From: Gammaproteobacteria bacterium
GTDB lineage: Bacteria; Pseudomonadota; Gammaproteobacteria; HK1
Direction: 5' to 3'
Length of the DNA: 64,000 nucleotides
Assembly: GCA_022826505.1 (NCBI GenBank)
Contig: JAJDUQ010000145.1
Location: 1 to 64,000 of the forward strand
In this document: in pieces, positions 1 to 8,978 of the stretch
Position numbering within the stretch: position 1 is the first letter of the stretch
Layout: the number at the start of each line of letters is the position of its first letter
Notes under the pieces: generated by a model
Told to the model about the DNA's origin: nothing
The model's database searches: none
Seen by the model: only the letters and a program-made list of their open reading frames with translations
Position numbers and translations under genes: made by a program

Positions 1-157
1 AGGGGACAACAACGTAGCCGCCATCGACACCGCGCACCACACCGTGCGACGGCCAGGCTCGCCCTGCGTCGTATCCCGCGAGCACACCGCGGCTCCTCAC
101 CGCCTCACGCATCGAACATCCGGCCCAGCGGGAATTGCTGCCGACCGGCCCGCCGCC

Positions 158-186
158 TTGCTTCACGGTTGCATGCCTGCTATAAG
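158..186 (+). promoter_or_regulatory. sigma-70 promoter candidate for rpmB-rpmG
   Basis: TTGCTT at 158-163 is followed by a 17-base spacer and TATAAG at 181-186. The TGC just before the -10 makes an extended -10. It lies 44 bases upstream of the rpmB start, a suitable distance for the ribosomal protein operon. The call rests on motif match alone. Confidence 0.55.
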
Positions 187-229
187 GCGCCGCCTTGCCG
201 CAGCGTCCAAACACGGAAGACCAAGGATC

Positions 230-466
230 ATGTCGAGGGTCTGCGAAGTCACCGGGAAGCGCACCGTCACCGGAAACCACGTCTCGCACGCCAACAACAA
301 GACCAAGCGGCGGTTCCTGCCGAACCTGCATCGCCACCGGTTCTGGGTTCCGAGCGAGAATCGGTACGTTCGGCTCCGCGTTTCGGCAAAGGGAATGCGA
401 ATCATCGACAAGAAAGGAATCGAGACCGTGCTCGCGGAGATGCGGGCGCAGGGACGAAAGATCTGA
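230..466 (+). CDS. rpmB: 50S ribosomal protein L28
   Basis: This 78-residue protein is ribosomal protein L28 of the large subunit. The start [10 protein letters not shown], the basic stretch around NNKTKRRF and the C-terminal region with KGIETVL are the family pattern, and the length is normal for proteobacteria. An earlier in-frame ATG at 44 would add about 60 non-homologous residues, so the start at 230 was chosen; it has AAGGA a few bases upstream. It is followed 49 bases later by rpmG, the usual rpmB-rpmG pair, and the two probably share the promoter at 158-186 and the terminator after rpmG. Confidence 0.97.
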   Translation: MSRVCEVTGKRTVTGNHVSHANNKTKRRFLPNLHRHRFWVPSENRYVRLRVSAKGMRIIDKKGIETVLAEMRAQGRKI

Positions 467-515
467 ATCAGCCCGAGGCAGACCCAACGGGCCAATCCGG
501 AGAGGGAGACCTGCA

Positions 516-671
516 ATGCGCGAAAAGATCCGACTGAATTCGAGCGCTGGGACCGGACACTTCTACACCACCACCAAGAACAAGCGCACGATGCCGGGGA
601 AGATGGAGATCCGCAAGTTCGACCCCGTCGCCCGCAAGTACGTCATTTACAAGGAAGGCAAGATCAAGTAG
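516..671 (+). CDS. rpmG: 50S ribosomal protein L33
   Basis: This 51-residue protein is ribosomal protein L33. The body with [14 protein letters not shown] and the tail [12 protein letters not shown] are characteristic. It lacks the zinc-binding CxxC pairs, so it is the cysteine-free form common in proteobacteria. The ATG at 516 follows a GAGGGAG ribosome binding site. It is the second gene of the rpmB-rpmG operon and is followed by a clear rho-independent terminator. Confidence 0.97.
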   Translation: MREKIRLNSSAGTGHFYTTTKNKRTMPGKMEIRKFDPVARKYVIYKEGKIK

Positions 672-694
672 CCGCCAAGGACCATACCGGATTG

Positions 695-720
695 AAAAAG
701 CCGCCCGTGGGCGGCTTTTT
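695..720 (+). terminator. rho-independent terminator after rpmG
   Basis: A GC-rich stem (GCCGCCC pairing with GGGCGGC) is flanked by five A residues on the left and five T residues on the right. It begins 23 bases after the rpmG stop. Because of the flanking A and T runs it can also work in the opposite direction for the desaturase gene that ends at 741. Confidence 0.9.
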
Positions 721-740
721 GCGTTCCGGACGGCGAGGCT

Positions 741-1928
741 TCAGATCGTGACCCTCTCTTGGCGCATCGAGTAGGAGGGAAGGGTCCGGGCGAACTCCTG
801 TAACGCCCGCACACCGCTTTCTTCCGCCTGCCGACACCACTCCTGCAACGCCTCCACCAGGTGCTCCTGAGTCGCGTGGCGTTGCTGCCACAACTCCTGG
901 AGCTGGTGCTTGTACCGGTAGACGGTTTCGAGTGCGTCGCTGTGGGCGCGAGCCCGCTCCAGATGCAGCCTTGCCTCCCGGCTCAGCATCGACTCCTCGC
1001 GCATCAGCAGCGACCGCGCGGACTCCAGGAATCCCCGCTGACTCGAATCGATCTTCGCGATCTCCTCGGCGTACACCCGATTCAGCACCCGCTTGGCGTA
1101 GTCGGCCATGACGTGGAATCGATTGGAGATGACAGCCTGAACGGTGTCGATGTCCGGATCGAGCTTTCCGGGCACCATGACCACTTCGGGCGGCAGCTTC
1201 TTGACCTTCGCGAGCCCGACGAACTCGAGTACCCGGATGTAGGCCCAACCGATGTCGAACTCCCACGGCTTCGACGAAAGCTTGGCGGAGCTGGCGAACG
1301 CGTGATGGTTGTTGTGAAGCTCCTCGCCGCCGATGAGGATGCCCCACGGCACGATGTTGGTGGAGATGTCCTGCGTCTCGTAGTTCCGGTACCCCCACCA
1401 GTGACCGAGGCCGTTGATGACCCCCGCGGCGAAGACCGGCTGCCAGGCCATCTGCACCGCCCAGATGGTGAGCCCGATTGGTCCGAACAGGGCCACGTCG
1501 ATGAGCAGCATGAGGTAGTAGCCGCGGTTCGTGAGCGGCTTGTAGACATTGCGCTCGAGCCAGTCGTCGGGGCATCCGTGATTGTACTTCGCGATCGTCT
1601 CCGGATCCGCGGCGGCAGTCCGGTACAGCTCCGCTCCCTCCAGAAGCAACCTTTTGATCCCGAAGACTTTCGGGCTATGCGGATCGTCCTCCGACTCTAC
1701 GCAGGAATGATGCTTGCGGTGTACCGCGACCCACTCCTCGGTCACCGTCCCGGTCGTGAGCCACAGCCAGAAGCGGAAGAAGTGGGCCAGGGCGGGATGC
1801 AGGTCGAGCGCCCGGTGCGCCTGATGCCGATGGAGATAGATGGTGATCGCGACGATCGTGATGTGAGTCATGCCGAGGGTAGCGAGGACATAGCCCCACC
1901 ACGGCAGATCGAGCAACCCTGAAAACAT
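741..1928 (-). CDS. membrane fatty acid (acyl-CoA/acyl-lipid) desaturase
   Basis: This 395-residue protein is an integral-membrane, diiron fatty-acid desaturase that would introduce a cis double bond in acyl chains, probably delta-9. The three histidine boxes are visible: HRHQAH at about 33-38, HRKHH at 70-74 and HNNHH at 205-209, with a further His near 176 (GHWWGYRN). Hydrophobic segments lie before box 1 and between boxes 2 and 3. After about residue 280 a charged, helical extension of roughly 110 residues follows, longer than the minimal desaturase. The ATG at 1928 has a GGGGGGAT ribosome binding site; an upstream in-frame ATG at 1976 is less likely. It is convergent with rpmBG. Confidence 0.9.
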   Translation of the reverse strand: MFSGLLDLPWWGYVLATLGMTHITIVAITIYLHRHQAHRALDLHPALAHFFRFWLWLTTGTVTEEWVAVHRKHHSCVESEDDPHSPKVFGIKRLLLEGAELYRTAAADPETIAKYNHGCPDDWLERNVYKPLTNRGYYLMLLIDVALFGPIGLTIWAVQMAWQPVFAAGVINGLGHWWGYRNYETQDISTNIVPWGILIGGEELHNNHHAFASSAKLSSKPWEFDIGWAYIRVLEFVGLAKVKKLPPEVVMVPGKLDPDIDTVQAVISNRFHVMADYAKRVLNRVYAEEIAKIDSSQRGFLESARSLLMREESMLSREARLHLERARAHSDALETVYRYKHQLQELWQQRHATQEHLVEALQEWCRQAEESGVRALQEFARTLPSYSMRQERVTI

Positions 1929-2120
1929 GGATCCCCCCTGTCCCGGTGATGCCGCGCCGATCCCCGCGATCGCCACGCTGCCCGGTCCTGATCTCGCCTC
2001 GCCGCCAGCCGCGGTTCCGGCTTCCGGACGAGACTGGCTCCGAATTCTGGGATGGCGGGAAGTCTATCCCGCATCGCCCGTCAGGTCACGACTTTTGGCG
2101 CCCCGATGACCCCGGCCGCG

Positions 2121-2915
2121 TCAGCTCGCGCTCGCATCGCCGGCATTCTCCGCCGCCTCGCGCCGCACGTAGAGTTTCGCGAAAATCACCCCGAGTTCGA
2201 ACAGTACCCACACCGGCAACGCCAGCAGCGTCTGCGAGATTATGTCGGGGGGGGTCAGCAGCATCCCGACCACGAACGCCCCGACGATGATGTACGGGCG
2301 CTTCTGCACGAGCGATTCGGGCGTCGTGAACCCGGTCCATACCAGCACCACGGTCGCGATCGGCACTTCGAACGCCAATCCGAACGCGAAGAATATCTTG
2401 AGCACGAAATCCAGGTAGCTGCTGATGTCGGTCATGATCTCCACGCCTTCCGGCGCCACCGCCTGGAAGAACGCGAACATGAGCGGAAACACCACGAAGT
2501 AGGCGAATGCCATTCCGAGATAGAACAGGAACGAACTCGAGACCATCAGGGGAAAGACGAGGCGCTTCTCCTGGCGGTAGAGACCAGGCGCGACGAAGGC
2601 CCAGAACTGGTAAAGGATGTAAGGCATCCCGATCAGGATCGCGGCCACCAGGGCGAGCTTGAACGGAGTGAGGAACGGGGACGCCACTTGGGTGGCAATC
2701 ATGCTCGACCCCATCTGCATCTCGGCCAGCAACGGGGCGGCGAGCACCGCGTAGAGACGGTTGGCGAACGGCATCAGGCACAGCAGCAGGACCGCGATCA
2801 CGATCACCACGCGAAGAAGCCGGTTGCGGAGCTCCACCAGATGCTCCACGAAGGTCATCTCGGCTTGCGATTCCGAGCCGTCCTCCGCTTCAGACTCTTT
2901 CGCTCGATCGTTCAT
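2121..2915 (-). CDS. tatC: twin-arginine translocase subunit TatC
   Basis: This 264-residue polytopic protein is TatC, the signal-peptide receptor of the twin-arginine export system. The family entry motif MTFVEHLVELRNRLL is present near residue 20, followed by six hydrophobic segments, with FxPF and PYxLYQFWxFVxPGL patterns recognisable. The ATG at 2915 lies inside the 3' end of tatB (26-base overlap), which argues for translational coupling. It is the last gene of the hisI-hisE-tatA-tatB-tatC run on this strand. The C-terminal tail is short and charged. Confidence 0.96.
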   Translation of the reverse strand: MNDRAKESEAEDGSESQAEMTFVEHLVELRNRLLRVVIVIAVLLLCLMPFANRLYAVLAAPLLAEMQMGSSMIATQVASPFLTPFKLALVAAILIGMPYILYQFWAFVAPGLYRQEKRLVFPLMVSSSFLFYLGMAFAYFVVFPLMFAFFQAVAPEGVEIMTDISSYLDFVLKIFFAFGLAFEVPIATVVLVWTGFTTPESLVQKRPYIIVGAFVVGMLLTPPDIISQTLLALPVWVLFELGVIFAKLYVRREAAENAGDASAS

Positions 2916-3462
2916 CGCTCTCGCGGGTGTTCGTTGCAACGGAGGAATCATCCGGCGGACCGGATTCGACATCATCGGGATCCGGCGAGGCTGTCTCCTG
3001 CGAGTCCTTCGTCACCGAATCCGGCGCCTGGGATGGTGTGGCGGCGGATTCCGCAGATTCCACCCGCGCTGCGGAGTTCGGCGCCGGTCCGACATCCGGC
3101 AGCTCGGTGGGAAAGATCGAACCGGCGGCGGGCTCGTTGGGCGTCGAGATGCTCGCCGGCTGGCCATCGAGCGCGGCCTTGGCTTCCCCCAGTGCGCCCT
3201 TGGCCTGATCGAGGGTGCCTTTCGTCTCTTCCGCGACCTTGTAGATGTCGTTGAGCTCCTCGGCAGGCTTGTCGAGCATCTCCTTGAGTTCCTGCGCGCG
3301 CACCTCGCGCTCGATGTCGCTCTTGACCTGGCCGACGTAGTAGCGAATCTTGCCCATCCACAGTCCGATGGTGCGGGCCATCTTCGGGAGACGCTCCGGG
3401 CCGACCACGATCAGCGCGATCACGCCGATCAGGGTCAGTTCCTGGAAGCCTACGTCGAACAT
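2890..3462 (-). CDS. tatB: Sec-independent translocase subunit TatB
   Basis: This 190-residue protein is TatB, which forms the Tat receptor complex with TatC. It begins MFDVGFQELTLIGVIALIVVG, the single N-terminal membrane span, followed by PERLP and an amphipathic helix (MARTIGLWMGKIRYYV). From about residue 90 the protein becomes a low-complexity tail rich in S, P, D, E and T. The ATG at 3462 was preferred to an upstream in-frame ATG because it places the membrane span at the N-terminus. It overlaps tatC by 26 bases. Confidence 0.94.
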   Translation of the reverse strand: MFDVGFQELTLIGVIALIVVGPERLPKMARTIGLWMGKIRYYVGQVKSDIEREVRAQELKEMLDKPAEELNDIYKVAEETKGTLDQAKGALGEAKAALDGQPASISTPNEPAAGSIFPTELPDVGPAPNSAARVESAESAATPSQAPDSVTKDSQETASPDPDDVESGPPDDSSVATNTRESDERSSERV

Positions 3463-3632
3463 GGAGAGCGATCCGGTCGCGAATCGAGCCGGCAATTCAT
3501 GTGTCGTCTATGCCGGCCCGAAGCGGCGAGGGTGCAGGACGGACGACGCGCAGTGTACGGCGTCGGCACTGGCACCGCGGCCCCCGTCCGTGCGGAAAGA
3601 GGACGATGACGAAGGTTGGGGCAGATCGTGCG

Positions 3633-3872
3633 TCAAGCGCTTTCGCGCTCCTTCGCAGACATCGTTGCGGCCTCCGCGGTTGGTTCCGATTCATCCTCGA
3701 TCCGAGCCGCCTCCGCAGCTTCCTTCGCTTCATTGTCGCCTTCTTTCACCGCACCCCTGAAGTTGCGGATCGCGGCACCGAGATCGCCGCCCATGTTGCG
3801 GAGCTTCTTCGTGCCGAAGAGCAGCAGCACGATGACCAGCACGATCAAGAGCTGCCAGATACTGATTCCCAT
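3633..3872 (-). CDS. tatA: Sec-independent translocase subunit TatA
   Basis: This 79-residue protein is TatA, the pore-forming subunit of the Tat translocase. It starts [18 protein letters not shown], a single membrane span, followed by the family motif [14 protein letters not shown] and an amphipathic helix. The tail is acidic ([14 protein letters not shown]). It lies upstream of tatB with a 170-base gap. No HIT-family gene, which in many betaproteobacteria lies between hisE and tatA, fits in the upstream gap. Confidence 0.95.
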   Translation of the reverse strand: MGISIWQLLIVLVIVLLLFGTKKLRNMGGDLGAAIRNFRGAVKEGDNEAKEAAEAARIEDESEPTAEAATMSAKERESA

Positions 3873-4174
3873 ATCCTTCTCCAGGACATCGCCGGACCTG
3901 TCGGTCCCGTTCGGCGGGTGACTTTAGCGCAAATCCCGCCCGCTCCCTACTCCGGGCTTCCCACCCGGAACGTCCGTGTACCGGTTCCACCGGCGCCCAC
4001 TCGTCGATGCAGGCGCGAGACGCGGCGCCTGCCGACAAAAGCCGTGACGCAACGGCGGCTGCACTCCATGCGGTCTCCGGCGATATGGTCCACGGAGCCT
4101 AGGCTCGCAGCACGTCGATCACGCGGCGCAACCCTACCATGTCGCCGGATCGAGACGCCGCACCGCCGGCGCGG
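3873..4174. other. intergenic gap between hisE and tatA
   Basis: This 302-base stretch on the his-tat side has no reading frame with recognisable protein character. It is too short for the HIT-family gene (about 330 bases) that often sits here in related genomes. It presumably carries the tatA ribosome binding site and perhaps a tat promoter; I see no convincing -35/-10 pair. Confidence 0.4.
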
Positions 4175-4489
4175 TCACCCGCGGCCGGCCTTCTCCTCAT
4201 GGCCGGAAATTCCAAACCTCCGCGCCAGTTCGCCGGTGACCGCCCTCGGACCGGATTCCCGCGCCGCGAGCAGGACCAGGCAGTGGAACCAGAGATCGGC
4301 GACTTCACGCACGAGCGCGTCGCGGTCGCCGTCCTTGCCGGCAATGACCACCTCCACGGCCTCCTCGCCGACCTTCTTCAGGATTTCGTCGATCCCACCT
4401 GCGTAGAGCGACGCGACGTAGGATTCGGTGGCCGAAGCCTTCTTGCGTGCCTCGATGACACCGGCCAGCTCGTTCAACACGTCGTCCAT
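4175..4489 (-). CDS. hisE: phosphoribosyl-ATP diphosphatase
   Basis: This 104-residue protein is HisE, which hydrolyses phosphoribosyl-ATP to phosphoribosyl-AMP in the second step of histidine synthesis. The MazG-like helical metal site is visible: KKVGEEAVEVVIA followed by EVADLWFHCLVLL. The length is normal for a stand-alone HisE. Its start is 3 bases downstream of the hisI stop, so the two are almost certainly translated together. The usual upstream partner hisF is not here; the gene upstream of hisI runs the other way. Confidence 0.95.
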   Translation of the reverse strand: MDDVLNELAGVIEARKKASATESYVASLYAGGIDEILKKVGEEAVEVVIAGKDGDRDALVREVADLWFHCLVLLAARESGPRAVTGELARRFGISGHEEKAGRG

Positions 4490-4492
4490 CGA

Positions 4493-4882
4493 TCACCGCT
4501 CGCCGTAAATTGCGTCCGGCGATTTCAGCACCGGTTCGACATCGATCCATCGATCGTCTTCGAGACGCCGGTAGAAACATCGCTCGCGCCCGGTGTGGCA
4601 CGCGATGCCTCCCACCTGCTCCACCACCAGCGCCACCGTATCCGCATCGCAGTCGAGTCGGATCTCGCATACCCGCTGCACGTGACCGGACTTCTCGCCC
4701 TTGCGCCACAGACGCTGCCGCGACCGCGACCAGTACACGGCCCGTCCTTCGCGCGCAGTGAGTTCCAGCGCTGCGTGGTTCATCCACGCCATCATCAGGA
4801 GACGTCCGGAGTGTGCGTCGGCCACCACGCAGGGCACCAGGCCCTGCTCGTTCCAGCGCACTTCGTCGAGCCAGGATGTCAT
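4493..4882 (-). CDS. hisI: phosphoribosyl-AMP cyclohydrolase
   Basis: This 129-residue protein is HisI, the zinc- and magnesium-dependent cyclohydrolase of the third step of histidine synthesis. The motifs are present: MMAWMNxxAL, the stretch [18 protein letters not shown], the metal-binding [10 protein letters not shown] and [11 protein letters not shown]. The ATG at 4882 gives the family N-terminus ([10 protein letters not shown]); reading upstream to 5044 would add 54 unrelated residues. It is divergent from the dehydrogenase-like gene at 5048, so the 165-base gap should hold the promoter for hisI-hisE and possibly the tat genes. Confidence 0.95.
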   Translation of the reverse strand: MTSWLDEVRWNEQGLVPCVVADAHSGRLLMMAWMNHAALELTAREGRAVYWSRSRQRLWRKGEKSGHVQRVCEIRLDCDADTVALVVEQVGGIACHTGRERCFYRRLEDDRWIDVEPVLKSPDAIYGER

Positions 4883-5047
4883 CGCCGGAAGATCTTCGAC
4901 TCTTGCGGGGGGTTGCTCGGCGCCGCATCCGAGGCGGGCCGGCGATGATACACGAATCGCGACGCCGATCCGGTGGACGTGACTCGTCTTGACCGTGTCG
5001 CCGGGCGCCCGCGAAACTACCCGCCCCGCATACCGGCTCCCCAAATC

Positions 5048-6016
5048 ATGGCGGCGAAACGAATCGCGATTATCGGCGGCTCAGGCTTCGTCGGCAGCCA
5101 CCTCGTGGCCGCGCTGACCCGGGAAGGGTGGGCAACCCGCGTCTTCACTCGGCGGCGCAGCCGCGCGCGGGCGCTGCTGGTGGTTCCGACCTGCGAGGTC
5201 ATCGAAACGGACGTCCATCTGGCATCGAATCTGAACGAGCACCTGGCGGGTTGCGACGTGGTGGTCAGTCTGGCCGGCATCCTGAACGAGCATGCCGGCG
5301 CCGGCCACCGATTCCAGGATGTGCATGCGGAGCTGCCCGGCAAGCTTGCCGAGGCATGCCGGTATCACGGCATCGAACGAATGCTGCACATGAGCGCGCT
5401 CGGCGTGGACGCCGATGCGCCCAGCGAGTACCTGCGCACGAAGTTCCGCGGCGAGCAGGCGGCGCACGCGGCCGCGGCCCACGGCATCGCAGTCACCAGC
5501 TTCCGGCCGAGCGTGATTTTCGGGCCCGGCGACAGTTTCTTCAATCGTTTCGCAGGTCTGCTCGCGCTGTCGCCGTTCGTGTTCCCGCTCGCCTGCCCCC
5601 ACGCGCGCTTCGCACCGGTGTACGTCGAAGACGTGGTTCGGGCGTTTCTCGCCACGCTCGACGACGACGCGGCGGCGGGCCGGCGCTACGAGCTGTGCGG
5701 GCCGCAGACGTACACGTTGCGCGAGCTGGTCGCCTACACCGCGCGACTCACCGGTCACCGACGGAACATCGTCGGGCTGGGCGACCGGCTCTCGCGATTG
5801 CAGGGGCGGGTGCTCGAACGCGTGCCCGGGAAACCCTTCAGCTTCGACAACTACCTGTCGACGAAGATCGACAGCACTTGCTCCTGCAACGCACTGGAAG
5901 AGCTCGGAATCGTGCCGCGCAGCGTGGAGAGCGTCGTGCCGGGGTATCTCGGAGCCAACGAGCGGAACTCGTGGCTCGGCCGCCTGCGCGCGTCTGCGCG
6001 CCGCGACCGGCCGTGA
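5048..6016 (+). CDS. NAD(P)-binding SDR-like protein, complex I NDUFA9 family
   Basis: This 322-residue protein belongs to the atypical short-chain dehydrogenase group that includes the mitochondrial complex I subunit NDUFA9. The nucleotide-binding motif [10 protein letters not shown] is at about 10-19. The body shows NDUFA9-like blocks such as [17 protein letters not shown] and [13 protein letters not shown]. The classical YxxxK catalytic pair is replaced by YLRTKFRGE, where Y and K are still four apart, so a redox or isomerase role is possible. The ATG at 5048 was chosen because it puts the Rossmann motif at the N-terminus. The substrate is unknown. Confidence 0.85.
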   Translation: MAAKRIAIIGGSGFVGSHLVAALTREGWATRVFTRRRSRARALLVVPTCEVIETDVHLASNLNEHLAGCDVVVSLAGILNEHAGAGHRFQDVHAELPGKLAEACRYHGIERMLHMSALGVDADAPSEYLRTKFRGEQAAHAAAAHGIAVTSFRPSVIFGPGDSFFNRFAGLLALSPFVFPLACPHARFAPVYVEDVVRAFLATLDDDAAAGRRYELCGPQTYTLRELVAYTARLTGHRRNIVGLGDRLSRLQGRVLERVPGKPFSFDNYLSTKIDSTCSCNALEELGIVPRSVESVVPGYLGANERNSWLGRLRASARRDRP

Positions 6017-6171
6017 TGTGGAGAATTCTGCCGTGGGGCGAACGAGTCCGCTCCCAACGAATTCGTGAATGCCGCCAGGGGGGTCGACCTGCGGTCAAGG
6101 ACGGCGGCGGTGCCTCGTGACGAATTCGTGTGTCGACGGGCACGCCACGCCGATTCCGCTCCGTCCCCGTA

Positions 6172-6963
6172 TCAGACGAAAAACCACAGCAGTACCGAAC
6201 CGAATACCAGACGGTAGGCGACGAACGGCGCGAAGCCGATGAGGACGACGAGCCGCAGGAACGCGTGGATGCATGCGTAGGCACAGAGCCCGGCGACGAG
6301 CGAACCGGCGACGAGCGCCGACCAGTTCGCGTCCGGCGCACCAGCCGCGAGCTGAAGCGTCTTGTAACCTCCGGCCATCAGAATCACCGGGGCCGACAGC
6401 AGGAAGGAGAACCGGGCCGAGGCCGCCGGCGCGAGACCGACCAGCAGCCCGGCGGTCATGGTGATCCCGGAACGCGATGTACCGGGCACGAGCGCGATGG
6501 CCTGAGCGCAGCCGATCACGAGCGCGTCGCGGATGCCGATGGACTCGATCTCGCGGTCCTTCGCTCCCGCTCCGGCCGCAAACAGCAACGCGAGGCCGAA
6601 CCCGATGGTGGCGACGGCGATGACGAGGGGGTCGCGCAGCGACTCGGCGAAGTTCGCGTCGATGGCGAGCCCCGCCGCCCCCACGGGAACGGTCGCGATC
6701 GCCACCAGCCACCCGAGGCGTACCTGCCCGCCGGAATCCCGAGGCCCGCGCAACCCGTCGCGCAGCATCGACAGGAAGTCCCCGCGGAAGTAGATCAGCA
6801 CCGCGGCGAGAGATCCGACGTGAACCGCGACATCGAAGGCAAGCCCCTGATCGGGCCAGTCGGTCAGCACCGGCACCAGGATGAGGTGCGCGGAGCTGGA
6901 GATCGGAAGGAATTCGGTCAGTCCCTGGATGGCGGCCAGCACCAGGACCTGCAACCATTCCAT
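6172..6963 (-). CDS. uppP: undecaprenyl-diphosphatase
   Basis: This 263-residue polytopic membrane protein is UppP (BacA), which dephosphorylates undecaprenyl diphosphate to recycle the lipid carrier for peptidoglycan. The N-terminal motif QGLTEFLPISSSAHL and the second motif VPGTSRSGITM are both intact, and they carry the conserved Glu, Ser and Arg residues. About eight hydrophobic segments are present. Its start lies 6 bases after the stop of the small gene at 6970-7326, so the two are probably translationally coupled. Confidence 0.96.
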   Translation of the reverse strand: MEWLQVLVLAAIQGLTEFLPISSSAHLILVPVLTDWPDQGLAFDVAVHVGSLAAVLIYFRGDFLSMLRDGLRGPRDSGGQVRLGWLVAIATVPVGAAGLAIDANFAESLRDPLVIAVATIGFGLALLFAAGAGAKDREIESIGIRDALVIGCAQAIALVPGTSRSGITMTAGLLVGLAPAASARFSFLLSAPVILMAGGYKTLQLAAGAPDANWSALVAGSLVAGLCAYACIHAFLRLVVLIGFAPFVAYRLVFGSVLLWFFV

Positions 6964-6969
6964 GGCCCG

Positions 6970-7326
6970 TCAGGACCACTCTCGCCGAACATGCCGGCGA
7001 AAGTCGTATCCGCTCCCACCACTCTTCACGTCGCGCATGTACCGATCCGCACCGCAGGATATTTCCAGATCCACCATCCCCTTGTCCGATCGGAATCGAA
7101 ATGTGCTTTCCGGGCTCGGGAACGTGTTCGCTTCGAAGGTCAGCCAGATCAGGCCGGGACTTCCGGCACACAGCAGATGCAGATCGTTGCTGAACTTTCG
7201 CGGGTCGATGTTGAACCACCAGACGGGCTTCGCGGCGTTGACGTCCGAAAATGCGGTATTGCCACGATCCAGCAACGCATGTCCCAGGTCCGCATTGACC
7301 CGTTCCATGGCCTGTCTCTTGTCCAT
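6970..7326 (-). CDS. conserved-looking hypothetical protein upstream of uppP
   Basis: I do not recognise this 118-residue soluble protein. It has no signal peptide or membrane span, contains a Trp/Phe-rich segment (PVWWFNIDPRKF) and ends in a basic tail. A strong GGGGGAGG ribosome binding site sits 6 bases before the ATG, and the stop is 6 bases from the uppP start, both of which support a real gene. It lies 78 bases downstream of the methyltransferase gene on the same strand, so the three may form one operon. Confidence 0.65.
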   Translation of the reverse strand: MDKRQAMERVNADLGHALLDRGNTAFSDVNAAKPVWWFNIDPRKFSNDLHLLCAGSPGLIWLTFEANTFPSPESTFRFRSDKGMVDLEISCGADRYMRDVKSGGSGYDFRRHVRREWS

Positions 7327-7404
7327 GAATGGCCTCCCCCATTCACTCCGGCTGCAAGAGTCCTCCGATCGAGCAAAGCATGTCGCTCCCGGCCTGCTCC
7401 CGGG

Positions 7405-8571
7405 TCACAGCCGAACCCTGTGGTCCCGTCCGGAGAACCCCATGAGCGGCTCCTCGATGCCGCGGGTCAGCGCCATGACCTTGACGGCTTCCCCCATCTC
7501 CCCGGGCAAGGTAATTCGCTTGATCTGGGTGGTCAATCGGACGAATTCGGGGCTCCCGGGTTCAACGTCGGAGACGAAATCGAGCAGACCACACTCGAGG
7601 AGAAATTCGCTGTGGGTGGTGAACCCCGCAACGTCGAGCCCGGATGCCCGGGCAATCGCGGAGAAGTCGACGTGCGCGGAGATGTCCTGCAACCCACACA
7701 GCACCAGAGGCTCGGCGTGACGGCGATGCCGGAAGTGGCATCGAAGCGTGCCGTCGTTGCGGTCCGGGTGGTCGAGCTCGCGGCGGGGGAACCCATAGTC
7801 GATCAGGAGCACGAGGCCGCTCTCCATGCGCTCGGCGATGCTCGCGGCCCATGCGCAACGCGCCGGCCCGATTTCGGAGACGTACCCGACCGGGAACCTG
7901 TACCCGATCTCGTGCTGGATCGACTCCACTGATTCGACGAGCCAGGGTTCGGCGGGCCGAGAACACAAGACCGGCCCCTCGGAGTCGACTCCGACACAGT
8001 GCATGGAGACGCCCCGGGCGGTCACCTCGAACCGCTCGACCGGCACCGCGTCGACGACCTCGTTGGCGAGCACCACTCCGCGAAACCCTGGTTCGGGCAG
8101 TGCGTCGAGCCAGCTCACGCATGCCAGCGCCTCCGGCGCCTGCGTGGAGATCGTCTCCCGCTGCCGTGAAGCGAGGACGCCGCTCAGTTCCAGGATACGG
8201 TAGCGGACATCTCCCTTCGGCACGAGGTCGAGCAACACCTGCGCCGCCATCGCTCCGGTGCCGGCTCCGAGTTCGACGACCTCTCTCGTGCCGAGCGACG
8301 AGAGGACCTGTTCGACCTGACGTGCCACGACGCGCCCGAACAACGGTGAGATTTCAGCCGCAGTCACGAAGTCGCCTTCGGATCCGAAGGTCTGCCAGCC
8401 GGCCCGGTAGTACCCCAGCCCCGGGGCATAGAGCGCGATTTCCATGAACCGCGAGAACGGTATCGTCCCTCCGTGCGCTTCGGCCTCGGCCCGGATCAAC
8501 GCGTGCACCCGCTCGACGTGCACGCGTTCGCCGCTGCCGAGCGCAGGAAACCCCGCCGGGAGCCGCATCAT
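7405..8571 (-). CDS. class I SAM-dependent methyltransferase, NDUFAF7/MidA family
   Basis: This 388-residue protein is of the COG1565 family, whose mitochondrial member NDUFAF7 methylates an arginine of a complex I subunit. Family features are the opening region FMEIALYAPGLGYYRAG, the block GDFVTAAEISPLFG, the SAM-binding motif VVELGAGTGAMA and LANEVVDAVPVERF. Two adjacent in-frame ATGs (8571 and 8568) follow a GAGGGA ribosome binding site; the second has the better spacing. It is divergent from the pteridine reductase gene. The bacterial target protein cannot be inferred here. Confidence 0.88.
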   Translation of the reverse strand: MMRLPAGFPALGSGERVHVERVHALIRAEAEAHGGTIPFSRFMEIALYAPGLGYYRAGWQTFGSEGDFVTAAEISPLFGRVVARQVEQVLSSLGTREVVELGAGTGAMAAQVLLDLVPKGDVRYRILELSGVLASRQRETISTQAPEALACVSWLDALPEPGFRGVVLANEVVDAVPVERFEVTARGVSMHCVGVDSEGPVLCSRPAEPWLVESVESIQHEIGYRFPVGYVSEIGPARCAWAASIAERMESGLVLLIDYGFPRRELDHPDRNDGTLRCHFRHRRHAEPLVLCGLQDISAHVDFSAIARASGLDVAGFTTHSEFLLECGLLDFVSDVEPGSPEFVRLTTQIKRITLPGEMGEAVKVMALTRGIEEPLMGFSGRDHRVRL

Positions 8572-8978
8572 CGTTCCCTCGGTGCACCCGCTATCATTGT
8601 GCCGCGCGCGAGAGGACGCTTCGGATCCATGTGTGATTTGTCCCTGACACCGACACTCCCCACCCGGGTCGAGCCGGCCGGCAGGCATCTCCCTCGATCT
8701 GCAGGGGCGCCACCAGTCCGGCAGGGACCCGCTCCGACGCGAGGCCCGATGCCGGTGGTGACCCATCGGTCTTCGGATTCCGAGCATGCCCCGCAACGCG
8801 CCGCCGGCATGATGTCAAGCGACCAGCGGCCAATCGTGAGACGCGATGGCGTCGCACCCGTGCCTGGTACACCGCGATCCAATGCGTCGGCAACGCGACT
8901 CGAGCCCCGTCGATGGAGCACCGACCGGAGCCGCGCCGGCCGGGAATCGGCCCGGCGCCGGCCGGGTGCTGGTTGAAC
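8572..8978. other. divergent intergenic region
   Basis: This 407-base gap separates two divergent genes, the methyltransferase and the pteridine reductase, so it should carry a promoter for each. Open frames exist on both strands but their translations are low-complexity R, P and G rich and look like products of base composition. I see no convincing promoter pair, repeat or small RNA. Confidence 0.4.
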
